From Rhizobacter terrae (GTDB taxonomy: Bacteria; Pseudomonadota; Gammaproteobacteria; Burkholderiales; Burkholderiaceae_C): a DNA stretch of 64,000 bases. The stretch covers positions 1-64,000 of the forward strand of contig NZ_QUSW01000001.1 of assembly GCF_003852895.1 (NCBI RefSeq). The letters are read 5' to 3'. The notes beneath the pieces are model-generated. The model searched no databases, was not told the origin of the DNA, and worked only from the letters and a program-made list of their open reading frames with translations. This document shows, one piece after another, positions 55,841 to 64,000 of this stretch; the stretch's first letter is position 1; the number at the start of each line of letters is the position of its first letter. A program made the position numbers and the translations under genes.

Positions 55841-56802
55841 GCCGCCACCTTGTCGCTGCTGCGACGCATCAGTCCCATGCACATGATGGTGATGAGCGCG
55901 ATCAAGAAGAAGAGCATGGTGGCCGCCGCTGATCCATACCCCACCATGCCGAAATCGATGAGCTGCTCGCGCACGAAGACCGACATGCTCTTGGTGGCAC
56001 GGCTGTTGGAGGTCATCACGTAGATCACGTCGAACACGCGCAGCGCGTCGAGCATGCGGAACACCATGGCCACCAGCACGCCGGGCATGATCAGCGGCAG
56101 CGTGACCCGGCTGAACACCGTCCACGCCGGCACGCCGTCCACCTTCGCGGCTTCGTAGCAATCCACCGGCACCATCTGCAAAGCCGCGAGGATGAGCAGC
56201 GCCATGTAGGGCGTGGCCTTCCACACGTCCACCAGCACGATGGTGAAGAGCGACAGCGAGGGATCGGCCGTCCACGCCAGCGGCGTGCTCAGCACGCCAA
56301 GCGCCAGCAGGTAGTGGTTCACGATGCCGAACTGGTCGTGCAGCATCCAGCTCCACATCTTGGCCGACACCACGGTGGGAATCGCCCAGGGCACCAGCAT
56401 CGCAGCGCGCAGCAGCGTGCGGATGCGCGAGGGCTGGTTGAGCAGCAGCGCCACGCCCAGGCCCAGCAGCGTTTCCAGCACCACCGACAGCAGCGCGAAC
56501 ACCACGGTGTTGCCCACCGAATGCCACCAGTCGCCGGACCACAGCAGCCCGTCGGGGCCGATGTAGTTGTCCAGTCCGACGAAGCGGCGCGAGTCCAGCT
56601 GGGCCAGCTCGGCGTCGAAGAGGCTGAACCAGATGGTGCGGCCCAGCGGCCAGCCGGCCACCATCAGCAGCACCACCAGCATGGGCAGCGTCACCAGCCA
56701 GGCACGGCGCACGCGCTGCGCACGCAGGCCGCCCGTGGCCTTGGCCTTCATTTCGGAACCTTTCGACGGCAGCGCGCTGGATTCGCGTGCGGTCAGTTCC
56801 AT
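55837..56802 (-). CDS. aglF: Alpha-glucoside ABC transporter permease (AglF-like)
   Basis: A 321-residue CUT1 permease of the MalF/UgpA type: first helix at about 35-55 and the EAAKVDGVPAWTVFSRVTLPLIMP coupling loop. An N-terminal hydrophilic extension of about 30 residues precedes it. The ATG at 56802 overlaps the binding-protein stop by 10 nt; a second ATG at codon 18 is possible. It forms the channel with AglG. Confidence 0.87.
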   Translation of the reverse strand: MELTARESSALPSKGSEMKAKATGGLRAQRVRRAWLVTLPMLVVLLMVAGWPLGRTIWFSLFDAELAQLDSRRFVGLDNYIGPDGLLWSGDWWHSVGNTVVFALLSVVLETLLGLGVALLLNQPSRIRTLLRAAMLVPWAIPTVVSAKMWSWMLHDQFGIVNHYLLALGVLSTPLAWTADPSLSLFTIVLVDVWKATPYMALLILAALQMVPVDCYEAAKVDGVPAWTVFSRVTLPLIMPGVLVAMVFRMLDALRVFDVIYVMTSNSRATKSMSVFVREQLIDFGMVGYGSAAATMLFFLIALITIMCMGLMRRSSDKVAA

Positions 56803-58073
56803 TTGCCGCCGCGCGACAGGCGGGTCAGCGATTCCTCGAGACGGCCCAGGGCCTCATCCGGCTTGGCCTTGCCCGACAGCACCTCGTGCGCGGCGTTCCA
56901 GAACTGGTTGCTCACCTGGTTGTAGCGTGCGCCGGTCACCGTGGTGGGGCGGCCCACCGCGCTCGTGAAGGTGCCGTACAGCTCGCCCATGAAGGGGTTG
57001 GCCTTGACGACTTCCGGGTCCTTGTACAGCGAGCCCAGCGTGGGGTTGAACGAACCGCGGATGGCGCGGTCCTTCTGCACCGCGGCGCTGGTCATGTACA
57101 TCACCAGGTCGGCGGCCTCGGCAGCATGTTTCGAATACTTCGACACTGCCAGCGATTCACCGCCCAGCGTCGCGGCATTGCGCCCGCCCGCGCCGCCCTT
57201 GGGCAGCGTGGCCACGCCCACCTTGCCCTTGATGACACTGTCGTCGTTCTGCGCCAGCGACCAGGCATACGGCCAGTTGCGCATGTACACCGCATTGCCG
57301 GCCTGGAAGACGCCGCGCGCCTCTTCCTCGGCGTAGTTCAGCACGGCGGTGGGCGAGATGCCGCCGACCCACGACGCCGCCGTCTGCAGCGCCTTGGAGG
57401 CATTCGGGTTCTTGATGCTCACCTTGCCGTTGTCCTCGACGATGGATCCGCCGCCGAAGCTGGCCACCCATTCGAGCGCGTCGCAGGTCAGGCCTTCATA
57501 CGCACGGCCTTGCCACACGTAGCCCCACATCTTGTCGTTGCCGGCAGCGCGCTCGCCGTCCTGGATCTTCTTGGCCGAGGCGCCCAGCTCGTCCCAGGTG
57601 TCGGGCACCTTCTGGCCGTACTTCTGCAGCAGGTCCTTGCGGTAGAACAGCAGGCCTGCATTGGCGAACCAGGGCATGGCCACCAGGCGGTTGTTGTTGG
57701 TGTTGTTGGCGATGAACCCGGCGAAGTGTTCCTTCTCCACGCCCTTGGTGAAGGGCTTGAGGTCCAGCAGATGGTTCCCCAGCAGGCCCGGCCACACGAC
57801 ATCCACCTGCAGCACGTCGATCTTGTCGGAGCCCGCGCTCAGCACCTGCTGGTACAGCGCCAGGCGTTCGCTCGCATCGTTGGGCGGCGTGACGATCTGG
57901 ATTTCATTGCCCGTCTTCTTGGCCCACGCTTCGGCAGCGCCCTTGCAGAACTCCAGCTCCTGGCCGACGCCCGAGCAGGAAATCTTGATGGATGCCGCCT
58001 GCGCCCCGAAGGCGAAAGCGAGCACGGCGGCGCCGACGGCGCCCTGAATGACGGTCTGGGTCGAACGTTGCAT
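56793..58073 (-). CDS. aglE: Alpha-glucoside-binding periplasmic protein (AglE-like)
   Basis: A 426-residue CUT1 binding protein. The signal peptide ends at GAQAA (residue 26), and the mature segment SIKISCSGVGQELEFCKGAAEAWAKKTGNEIQIV is typical, with VDVVWPGLLGNHL and WYxR-like sugar-site aromatics. Two Cys near residue 33-43 (SCSG, EFCK) may form a disulfide. It starts the transport operon; the histidine-kinase gene ends 96 bp upstream on the same strand, so the sensor system may regulate it. The sugar ligand is inferred. Confidence 0.85.
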   Translation of the reverse strand: MQRSTQTVIQGAVGAAVLAFAFGAQAASIKISCSGVGQELEFCKGAAEAWAKKTGNEIQIVTPPNDASERLALYQQVLSAGSDKIDVLQVDVVWPGLLGNHLLDLKPFTKGVEKEHFAGFIANNTNNNRLVAMPWFANAGLLFYRKDLLQKYGQKVPDTWDELGASAKKIQDGERAAGNDKMWGYVWQGRAYEGLTCDALEWVASFGGGSIVEDNGKVSIKNPNASKALQTAASWVGGISPTAVLNYAEEEARGVFQAGNAVYMRNWPYAWSLAQNDDSVIKGKVGVATLPKGGAGGRNAATLGGESLAVSKYSKHAAEAADLVMYMTSAAVQKDRAIRGSFNPTLGSLYKDPEVVKANPFMGELYGTFTSAVGRPTTVTGARYNQVSNQFWNAAHEVLSGKAKPDEALGRLEESLTRLSRGGKWN

Positions 58074-58169
58074 CTGATGTCTCCGGTGATCTTGTCCGTG
58101 AGACGCATCAGACCGCGTCCAGGTGAATGCCAGATTTCGATTGTTAAAAGCCCGGCCGGCGCATCGTCA

Positions 58170-60788
58170 TCAGGTTGCAGACGATGTTTCAGGCCTTTCA
58201 TTCGCATCGGCCAGCAGCCGGGCGAGCCAGTGGGCCAATTGCGCCGGTTCGAAGGGCTTGTGCACGAAGGCGAAGGCCGGGTCCCACTGCTCGGCATTGG
58301 GCAACAATTCGGGCGACAGGCCGGACATCAAGCCCAGAGGCAATTCCGGCCAGCGGTCGCGCGCCAGGTGGGCGAAGCGCAGGCCGTCCATGCCCGAACC
58401 CAGGCAGATGTCGGACAACATCACGTCGGGCGATGCCCCTCGCTCCAGCAGGGTCAGCGCCTGCTCGGCCGAGGGCACGGCCGTGACGCGCAGTCCCTCG
58501 CGCACCAGCATGTCGGTGAGCGTGGCGCGGAAGGCATCGTCGTCGTCGACCAGCAGCACGTGCACGTTGTCCAGCGGCACGGGCGGGGCAGCGGCATGGC
58601 GCGCATCCGTTGCGGCCGCGGCACTCGCCTGGGCCGGGAAGCGCAGGGTCACCGTCGTGCCCTTGCCCAGGCGGCTTTGCAGGCCCACGTCGCCGCCGGA
58701 CTGCTTCACGAAGCCGTAGACGATGGACAGCCCCAGCCCGCTGCCCTCCCCGGCCTTCTTGGTGGTGAAGAACGGGTCGAACACCTGGCGCTGCTGGTGC
58801 TCGGGAATGCCGCGGCCGGTGTCGCTGACGTCGATCTCCACCATGCCGCCGGCGGCGCGGGTCGCCACGCGCAACTCGCCGCCATCGGGCATGGCCGCCG
58901 CGCTGTTGAGCACCAGGTTCAGCAGCGCGTTCTCCAGCTGGCCGCGGTCGACGTGGAGCTGTGCCGGCTCGGAGCGGAGATCGAAGCTCACCGCCACCTG
59001 CGGCCCGGCGCTGTACTCGATCAGGTCCTGCATCTCCTCGACCATCTCGTCGACCGGCACATGCTCGGCCTGCAGCGGCTGGCGCCTGGCGAAGGCCAGC
59101 AGCCGGCGTGTCAGGGCCGCCGCACTGGTGGCCGCGCGCTGCACCCGCTTCCACTGCGCATGGGTCTGCACCTCGCCGGCGACGCGCTCCTCCAGCAGCG
59201 AGAGGTTGCCGAGGATGGTGCCGAGGTAGTTGTTGAAGTCGTGCGCCACCCCGCCGGTGAGCTGCCCCAGGACGTCCAGCTTCTGCGAATGCTGCAGCTG
59301 CGCCTCGATGTTGCGCCGCGCGGTCATGTCGGTCATCAGCGTCACCGTGCCGCCGTCGGGCATGGCGCGGCTGCGCAGGTCCAGCACCTGGCCTTCAGGC
59401 AGGCGCAGCTCCACGTGCTCGAACACGGTCACGCCGTCGATGCGCTCGGGGTCCAGCGGCTGCGCCTCGGCATCGCCCGCGTGGCACCAGGCCGTGCCGC
59501 GCGGCAGGGACTGCAGCATCTCCTTGCGCGTCATGCCATCGCGCGGCGTGATGCCCAGCGGCCCGAGGAGCTTCACGAGCTGCGGGTTCCAGAGGATGAG
59601 CCGATGTTCATGGTCGAACACCGCGAGCGCATCGGTGAGGCTCTCGTGCACGGCTTCGAGCAGTTCGCGCTGGTTCTTGAGGTCGGCCAGCAGCTTCTGC
59701 TTGGCCAGCAGGTTGTCGCGGAAGACTTCGAAGCTTCGCGCCAGCTCGCCGAGTTCGTCGCGCCGGGTCGTGGCCGGCGTCTCCTGCGCCACGTCGCCCT
59801 GCGCGAGGCGCGACATGACGTGGGTGATGTTCTCCACCTGCGCGATGAGCCGCCGCACATAGCGGGTCGCCCCCAGGCCGATGACCACGCAGACGATGGC
59901 CAGCACCAGCATGCCGGTCTCGCCGCGCCGGATGGCGCGCTGCACGCTGTCGTTGCGCAGCGCGGCGGTGTTGCGCAGCTGGGCCACGTGCTGCGCCACC
60001 TCGTCGCTCAGGCGGTCGGCATTGGAGCGGGTGAGCGCCACCAGGTAGTTGGTGCGCGACTCATAGTCCAGCAGGTCGCGCCGCAGGCTGAGGATGTTGT
60101 CAGGGCCGGTGGCCAGCGCTTCCACCTCGCGAACGAACTCCTCGTCGAAGGCATCGAAGGCGTGGCGCTGGCGTGCGGCGATGAGCAGGGCTTCCACGTC
60201 GGCCTGCAGCCGGCCGAGCGTCGCGGCCTTGTCGGTGGTGGCGCCGAGCACCAGGCTGGACCAGATCTCCGCCACCGCCGGATCGCCTGGCTTGCCCTGC
60301 CGACCCGACGCATGGATGCGCGTGCCGATGTGGCTGAGCACGATGATCTGCCGTTCCAGCCGCGAGTCGATGGACTGGCGCAGCTTGGTGAGCATGATGA
60401 GGTTGGACAAATCGCGGTCCACGCCTTCAAGCCGGCGGCTCATCGCAGGCTGGAGTTCGCCGCTGGGCGGCAGGGTGAGCGAGCGGCGCTTGATGTCGTC
60501 CAGAAGGCCGGCCACCACGGCGGCATTGGTCTCCAGCGTCTCGGGCGTGCGCGAGTCCGCCAGATGCGGGGCGATGGCCGCGATCTGCGCCGTGCGTTCG
60601 GCCAGCTCCAGTGCACGGGCGATGCCTGGCAACACCTCTTCCTCGTAGCCCGCCAGCTCCCGCTGCATGCTGCGCATGCCCAGCCAGCCCACCACCGCCA
60701 GCGCCACGCCGGCCAGCAGCAGGATGGTGAACGCCGCCAGCAGCCGCGTGCGCACGCGGTCGACGCTGAAGCGGGGCAAGAGACGCAT
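58170..60788 (-). CDS. Hybrid sensor histidine kinase
   Basis: An 872-residue sensor. Helices at 15-37 and about 290-310 enclose a periplasmic domain of about 250 residues, TorS-like in arrangement. HAMP (about 310-365) and PAS (about 380-490) follow, then HisKA with His516 (GGVAHDFNN), HATPase (about 605-720: LNLVLNSAAAM, DTGRGIPEH, GSGLGLSIV) and a C-terminal receiver with Asp793 (VMLSDICLG). It transmits an external signal by phosphorelay to the adjacent regulator. Its start is next to the regulator stop. What it senses is unknown; an alpha-glucoside is one guess. Confidence 0.87.
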   Translation of the reverse strand: MRLLPRFSVDRVRTRLLAAFTILLLAGVALAVVGWLGMRSMQRELAGYEEEVLPGIARALELAERTAQIAAIAPHLADSRTPETLETNAAVVAGLLDDIKRRSLTLPPSGELQPAMSRRLEGVDRDLSNLIMLTKLRQSIDSRLERQIIVLSHIGTRIHASGRQGKPGDPAVAEIWSSLVLGATTDKAATLGRLQADVEALLIAARQRHAFDAFDEEFVREVEALATGPDNILSLRRDLLDYESRTNYLVALTRSNADRLSDEVAQHVAQLRNTAALRNDSVQRAIRRGETGMLVLAIVCVVIGLGATRYVRRLIAQVENITHVMSRLAQGDVAQETPATTRRDELGELARSFEVFRDNLLAKQKLLADLKNQRELLEAVHESLTDALAVFDHEHRLILWNPQLVKLLGPLGITPRDGMTRKEMLQSLPRGTAWCHAGDAEAQPLDPERIDGVTVFEHVELRLPEGQVLDLRSRAMPDGGTVTLMTDMTARRNIEAQLQHSQKLDVLGQLTGGVAHDFNNYLGTILGNLSLLEERVAGEVQTHAQWKRVQRAATSAAALTRRLLAFARRQPLQAEHVPVDEMVEEMQDLIEYSAGPQVAVSFDLRSEPAQLHVDRGQLENALLNLVLNSAAAMPDGGELRVATRAAGGMVEIDVSDTGRGIPEHQQRQVFDPFFTTKKAGEGSGLGLSIVYGFVKQSGGDVGLQSRLGKGTTVTLRFPAQASAAAATDARHAAAPPVPLDNVHVLLVDDDDAFRATLTDMLVREGLRVTAVPSAEQALTLLERGASPDVMLSDICLGSGMDGLRFAHLARDRWPELPLGLMSGLSPELLPNAEQWDPAFAFVHKPFEPAQLAHWLARLLADANERPETSSAT

Positions 60789-61535
60789 CTAGCCTCGCGT
60801 CACCTGCGCGGCAAACACGTAGCCGATGCCCCGCTCCGTGCAGATGTACTGCGGATGCTTGGGGTTCGGCTCGATCTTGCGCCGCAGGCGCAGGATGAGC
60901 ACGTCGATGGTCCGGTCGAACACCTCCGTCTCCAGGCTGCGCGTCTGCTCCAGCAACTGGTCTCGCGTCCACACCCGCTGGGGCTGCCGCACGAAGGCTT
61001 CGAGCAATCGGAACTCGGCCTGGGTCAAGGCGCAGGGCGAGCCGTCCTGGTGGACGAGCTCACGTTCGGCCAGGTCCAGCACCCAGGTGCCGAAGCGGAC
61101 GTGGTCGCGGCTGGTGGGCTTGGGCGGCCGTGGCGCGTTCGACGGCGGTGCGCCGGTCTCGACCGCGTAGCGCCGCAGCACTGCACGCACACGCGCCAGC
61201 AGTTCGCGCGGGCTGAAGGGCTTGACGAGGAAGTCGTCGGCCGCGAGCTCCAGCAGCAGCACGCGGTCGGTCTCATCGCTCGCGCCGCTGATCATCACGA
61301 TCGGGATGGCCGAGTGCTGGCGCAGCTCGCGGGCGAGCGTCAGCCCGTCCTCGGTCTTCAGCCGCAGGTCCAGCAGGATCAGCGAGTAGGCGTGGCGGGC
61401 CAGGGCGTCGTGCATGAGGGCCCCGCTGCCCACGCCGTCGGCCTCGAAGCCGGACTGGCGCAGCAGGTCCACCAGGTACGACACCATGTCGTTCTCGTCG
61501 TCCACGACGAGGATCCGCGGTTTGCTTGTCTCCAT
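60789..61535 (-). CDS. OmpR-family response regulator
   Basis: A 248-residue regulator. The receiver has the acidic pair VVDDE, phosphoacceptor Asp56 (ILLDLRL), and the Lys in FLVKPFSP; a winged-helix DNA-binding domain occupies about 140-240 (LTQAEFRLLEAFVRQPQRVWTRDQLL; RTIDVLILRLRRKIE). ATG 61535 is chosen over the GTG immediately before it. It is directly upstream of the hybrid kinase and, beyond that, of the agl genes, which makes them possible targets. Confidence 0.9.
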   Translation of the reverse strand: METSKPRILVVDDENDMVSYLVDLLRQSGFEADGVGSGALMHDALARHAYSLILLDLRLKTEDGLTLARELRQHSAIPIVMISGASDETDRVLLLELAADDFLVKPFSPRELLARVRAVLRRYAVETGAPPSNAPRPPKPTSRDHVRFGTWVLDLAERELVHQDGSPCALTQAEFRLLEAFVRQPQRVWTRDQLLEQTRSLETEVFDRTIDVLILRLRRKIEPNPKHPQYICTERGIGYVFAAQVTRG

Positions 61536-61562
61536 CACGGGCAGTTCCCCTGCACTCTGTAG

Positions 61563-61587
61563 GGTGAGTAGATATCAAATTCTCACC
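61563..61587. promoter_or_regulatory. Inverted repeat upstream of the response regulator
   Basis: GGTGAG (61563-61568) and CTCACC (61582-61587) form an inverted repeat over an AT-rich centre, and AATTGCAATT is a perfect palindrome just beyond at about 61595. These lie in the 99-bp gap between the regulator start and the TPR gene stop. An operator or promoter element is plausible, but no consensus is recognised. Confidence 0.4.
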
Positions 61588-61634
61588 ACCAGCGAATTGC
61601 AATTGTTAATGCCCCGCGGTTATTGCGCGCTTGT

Positions 61635-62915
61635 TCACGGATCGTTGGGCACCAGCAGCCACAACCGGGCAATGTCGGCCGCGCCGTCACGGCCATCCAC
61701 CGTCTTCAGCAAGGCGGTGGCCTTGGCGTATTGCCGGGCCTGCCAGGCCGCCACCCCCGCATGCAGGCGGGCTTCCTCAGGCCGCTTGAGGCCGCCTTTC
61801 TTGAGGCCCAGCTCCATCAGGGCCAGGCCCTTGTCGGCCTGGCCTTGCTGGGCCAGGGACCAGCCGAGGTTGAACAGCCCCGTGCCATTGGCAGCCGCCG
61901 CGGCGGCCGATGCTTCGGCGTCCGCATTGGCCAGCGAGCGCTGCTCTTCGGCACTGGCCTTGGCCGCCAGTTCGCGCAGGCGCTTGTGGCGATCGGCGTC
62001 CGGCCCCGTGCCGAGCACGCCGGCGGCGAACCCGCGGTCCACGATGCGGCGTGCCTCGGCGGGCGAGGCATCCTGCAGCGCCAGTTGCGCCATCTCCACG
62101 TGGTCCGACGCACTGGCCAGGCCGACCGTGGCGAGCTGCAGCCGGTAGACGTCCAGCGACAGTCGTGGCGCGAAGCCCGGCCGCTGCGGCAGCCGACGCA
62201 ACAGGTCGGTCCAGTACTCCTTCTTCGGATGATGGGCCACGAGTTGCTCCAGCACGGCCTGGTAGCCGTTCGCATCGTTCAGCTTCGCATGGCAGCTCGC
62301 CAGCAGCTTGAGCTGGTCTTCGTCCGGAACGCGTCCGGCCTTCTCCTGTTCATGCAGCACGGCCTGCAACTCCTTGGCCGCGTCGGCATGGCCTCCGCTC
62401 AAGTACAGCGACTGGACGAGCACGGTGCGCGTGCCTGCATCGCTGCCGCCCAGGTCAAAGTAGCGGCGTGCCAGCGACGCGGCCCGTGCGTAGTCCTTGG
62501 CGCGGTAGGCCACGCTGGCCATGGCCTGCAGCGTCCTGGCCTGCTCGGCGGCCGGCAGCAGGCCCGACGACACCACCGTCTCGAAGGACTTCAGCGCCAG
62601 CTCTGCCTGCCCAGCCGACAAGGCCGCCGCGCCGCGCATGCGGGCGATGGTGAGCACCTCGTACGCGGTCTTGTTCGGCACAGCATCGGTCTCGGCGATC
62701 TTCGCCAAGGCATCGGTGAAGCGTTGCGCCTTCATCGCTTCCTGGGCCGCCTGCAACGGCTTGCCGATCTCCACACGCACCGTGTCCGCCTTCTTGCCAT
62801 CCTCGGGCTGGACGGCCGCGGTGTTGTCCACCGCGATGTGCGGCTGATGCGTGAACTGGGCCCACGCACCGCATCCGGCGACAAGCATCGCCAGTCCCAC
62901 CGACGCATTCTTCAT
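61635..62915 (-). CDS. Exported TPR-repeat protein of an Exb operon
   Basis: A 426-residue protein with a signal peptide (about 20 residues, ending near WAQ) followed by TPR-like helical repeats through most of its length (QEAMKAQRFTDALAKI; RGAAALSAGQAELALKSFETV; AEQARTLQAMASVAYRAKDYARAASLARRYF). The ATG at 62915 overlaps the exbD stop by 4 nt. Its coupling with exbB-exbD-exbD suggests a periplasmic partner of a proton-driven TonB-like machine, which is an inference. Confidence 0.75.
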   Translation of the reverse strand: MKNASVGLAMLVAGCGAWAQFTHQPHIAVDNTAAVQPEDGKKADTVRVEIGKPLQAAQEAMKAQRFTDALAKIAETDAVPNKTAYEVLTIARMRGAAALSAGQAELALKSFETVVSSGLLPAAEQARTLQAMASVAYRAKDYARAASLARRYFDLGGSDAGTRTVLVQSLYLSGGHADAAKELQAVLHEQEKAGRVPDEDQLKLLASCHAKLNDANGYQAVLEQLVAHHPKKEYWTDLLRRLPQRPGFAPRLSLDVYRLQLATVGLASASDHVEMAQLALQDASPAEARRIVDRGFAAGVLGTGPDADRHKRLRELAAKASAEEQRSLANADAEASAAAAAANGTGLFNLGWSLAQQGQADKGLALMELGLKKGGLKRPEEARLHAGVAAWQARQYAKATALLKTVDGRDGAADIARLWLLVPNDP

Positions 62916-63337
62916 TTCGCGAATTGCTCGTTGCCTACGATGCCGATTTTGGTCACACCAAGCCGCTGCGCAGAGGCCATCACGGCCGCCACGCTCTTGT
63001 AGGCGACGAGCTTGTTGGGCCTCAGGTGCACCTCGGGCTGGTCGGCCTGCGCTGCCGCCTGCTGCAGCCTCGACTCCAGCGCCGCGCGATCGCCCAGCGC
63101 CTCGCCGTTCCACAGCACCGTGCCGTCGAAGTCGACGTCGATGGTCACGACGACGGGCTCCTTCGCAGGCGGCGGCGGATTGCCTTGCGGCATGTCCAGG
63201 TTCACCGAATGCAGCTGGATCGGGATGGTGATGATCAGCATGATCAGCAGCACCAGCATCACGTCGATGAGCGGCGTGGTGTTGATGTCGACCATCACGT
63301 CCGGATCGCCGCCGCCGGATTTCAATGTCATTGCCAT
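62912..63337 (-). CDS. exbD: ExbD-type biopolymer transport protein (second copy)
   Basis: A 141-residue ExbD/TolR protein. It has one membrane helix (about 23-41) containing the essential Asp of the INTTPLIDVMLVLLI motif, and a periplasmic domain (about 45-141). The N-terminal MAMTLKSGGGDPDVMVDINTTPL is typical. It starts 4 bp after the preceding exbD stop and overlaps the TPR gene by 4 nt. With ExbB it forms a proton-driven channel that powers TonB. Confidence 0.9.
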   Translation of the reverse strand: MAMTLKSGGGDPDVMVDINTTPLIDVMLVLLIMLIITIPIQLHSVNLDMPQGNPPPPAKEPVVVTIDVDFDGTVLWNGEALGDRAALESRLQQAAAQADQPEVHLRPNKLVAYKSVAAVMASAQRLGVTKIGIVGNEQFAK

Positions 63338-63341
63338 GGCG

Positions 63342-63767
63342 TCATCCTTTCGCCGGCGGCTGCGTCACGAAGCTGATCTTCATGATGGCCGCGCGCTGCG
63401 CCGCGAAGATCACCCGCCCCACCGATTCGTAGCGCGTCTCCTGGTCGCCGCGGATGTGCACCTCGGGCTGCGGCTTCATCACCGCCACCTTCTTCAGCTT
63501 CTCGACCAGCAGGTTGTTGTCGGGCACGAGCTGGGTGTTCCAGTAGACGTCGCCGTCCTTGCTCACCGAGATCTCGATGTTCTCCGGCTTGGTCTGCCGC
63601 GCGATGTTGGTCTCGCTCGGCAGCTTCACCGGCACCGTCTGCGTCACCACGGGGATGGTGATGAGGAAGATGATGAGCAGCACCAGCATCACGTCCACCA
63701 GCGGCGTGGTGTTGATGGACGACACGACCTCCTCGTCGCCGCCGTCGCCTCCCACGGTCATGGCCAT
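63342..63767 (-). CDS. exbD: ExbD-type biopolymer transport protein (first copy)
   Basis: A 141-residue ExbD paralogue of the gene at 62912. It has the same length and plan, with the membrane motif INTTPLVDVMLVLLIIFLI, but differs through most of the periplasmic domain. It begins 13 bp after the exbB stop. Pairs of ExbD proteins with one ExbB are known in proteobacterial TonB systems, where the two differ in role. Confidence 0.9.
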   Translation of the reverse strand: MAMTVGGDGGDEEVVSSINTTPLVDVMLVLLIIFLITIPVVTQTVPVKLPSETNIARQTKPENIEISVSKDGDVYWNTQLVPDNNLLVEKLKKVAVMKPQPEVHIRGDQETRYESVGRVIFAAQRAAIMKISFVTQPPAKG

Positions 63768-63780
63768 GCGCGCGACTCCT

Positions 63781-64000
63781 TCAGCGGGCCGCCGTGCGGG
63801 CGCCCATCAGCACGCCGTGGACATCGGCGCTGAAGCTGCGCACCGATTCCATCGCGACCTTGTTGCGGCGGACCAGCCAGTTGTAGCCCAGCACCGCAGG
63901 CACGGCCACGGCCAGGCCGATGGCCGTCATGATCAGCGCCTCGCCCACCGGGCCAGCCACCTTGTCGATGGACGCCTGCCCGGCGATGCCGATGGCGGTC
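63781..64000 (-). CDS. exbB: ExbB/TolQ/MotA-family channel protein, C-terminal fragment
   Basis: The final 72 codons of a proton-channel subunit; the gene starts beyond base 64000. The visible part GEALIMTAIGLAVAVPAVLGYNWLVRRNK is the conserved last membrane segment of ExbB/TolQ, and the C-terminal tail is SVRSFSADVHGVLMGARTAAR. The stop is at 63781-63783, 13 bp before the exbD start. Confidence 0.88.
   Translation of the reverse strand, partial: TAIGIAGQASIDKVAGPVGEALIMTAIGLAVAVPAVLGYNWLVRRNKVAMESVRSFSADVHGVLMGARTAAR

Noticed and set aside
58162-58186. CATCGTC/GACGATG hairpin at the end of the kinase gene as a terminator
   Set aside because: The pair lies partly inside the coding end and is not followed by a U-run on the minus strand, so a terminator cannot be supported.
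56787-61562. A 4.8-kb plus-strand open frame lying opposite the agl and kinase genes
   Set aside because: Its translation is rich in His, Gln, Arg and Ala in the way that antisense frames of high-GC genes are, and it has no domain. Recognisable genes fill the minus strand throughout.

Overview
The window looks like chromosomal DNA of a high-GC betaproteobacterium of the Burkholderiales, most likely a Comamonadaceae member close to Variovorax/Acidovorax. This rests on base composition, the protein families present (ChvE-Ggu sugar importer, AraD1/GguC protein, DcaP-type porin, ExbB-ExbD-ExbD set) and GC-rich intergenic repeats of a style I associate with comamonads. It is an inference from content; there is no rRNA or tRNA gene here. 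I found no CRISPR array, prophage or insertion sequence.

Bases 1-19421 form a sugar-catabolic island. A long minus-strand operon starts at an aldehyde dehydrogenase (10397) and runs through two sugar-binding proteins (YtfQ-like, ChvE), the ATPase and permease GguA-GguB, then YtfR-YtfT-YjfF, and ends in a LamB-type porin cut by the window edge. Two complete class-II sugar ABC importers are therefore interleaved in one transcription unit. A divergent LysR gene (10541) and the genes around it encode sugar 1-dehydrogenase, lactonase, arabonate-type dehydratase and an AraD1/GguC-family enzyme. With the aldehyde dehydrogenase these make a plausible non-phosphorylative route from L-arabinose (or D-galactose) to 2-oxoglutarate. 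galT, galK and an aldo-keto reductase follow on the same strand. Palindromes containing GATAT lie in three of the control regions.

Bases 19442-34585 hold small accessory units: membrane and NTF2-like proteins, a tautomerase with two SDR genes and a divergent LysR regulator, an unusual three-gene set (secreted SGNH hydrolase, membrane protein, Lnt-like acyltransferase with a long C-terminal extension), an SH3 protein with an alpha/beta hydrolase, and an SDR divergent from acetoacetyl-CoA synthetase.

Bases 34720-45741 hold an M20 amidohydrolase with its LysR regulator, an HNH protein, a TPR/Gly-rich membrane protein, an HD-GYP phosphodiesterase whose leader can fold over its Shine-Dalgarno site, a TPR protein, and a trehalose locus (otsB, a membrane-anchored otsA fusion, and a divergent GH15 hydrolase).

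Bases 45793-52142 carry a lipoprotein, a polar amino-acid ABC transporter with a DcaP-type porin in the same operon, and a protein joining a Gln/Gly-rich, harpin-like N-terminus to a lytic-transglycosylase domain. A decayed fragment of a second copy of that last gene sits at 47139-47229.

Bases 52249-61535 are an alpha-glucoside (aglEFGAK-like) operon preceded on the same strand by a response regulator and a hybrid histidine kinase. The window ends in a minus-strand exbB-exbD-exbD-TPR operon. The strongest leads for something not well described are the harpin/transglycosylase gene with its remnant, the SGNH/Lnt-like cassette, the sensor-like OtsA fusion, and the folded leader of the HD-GYP gene.
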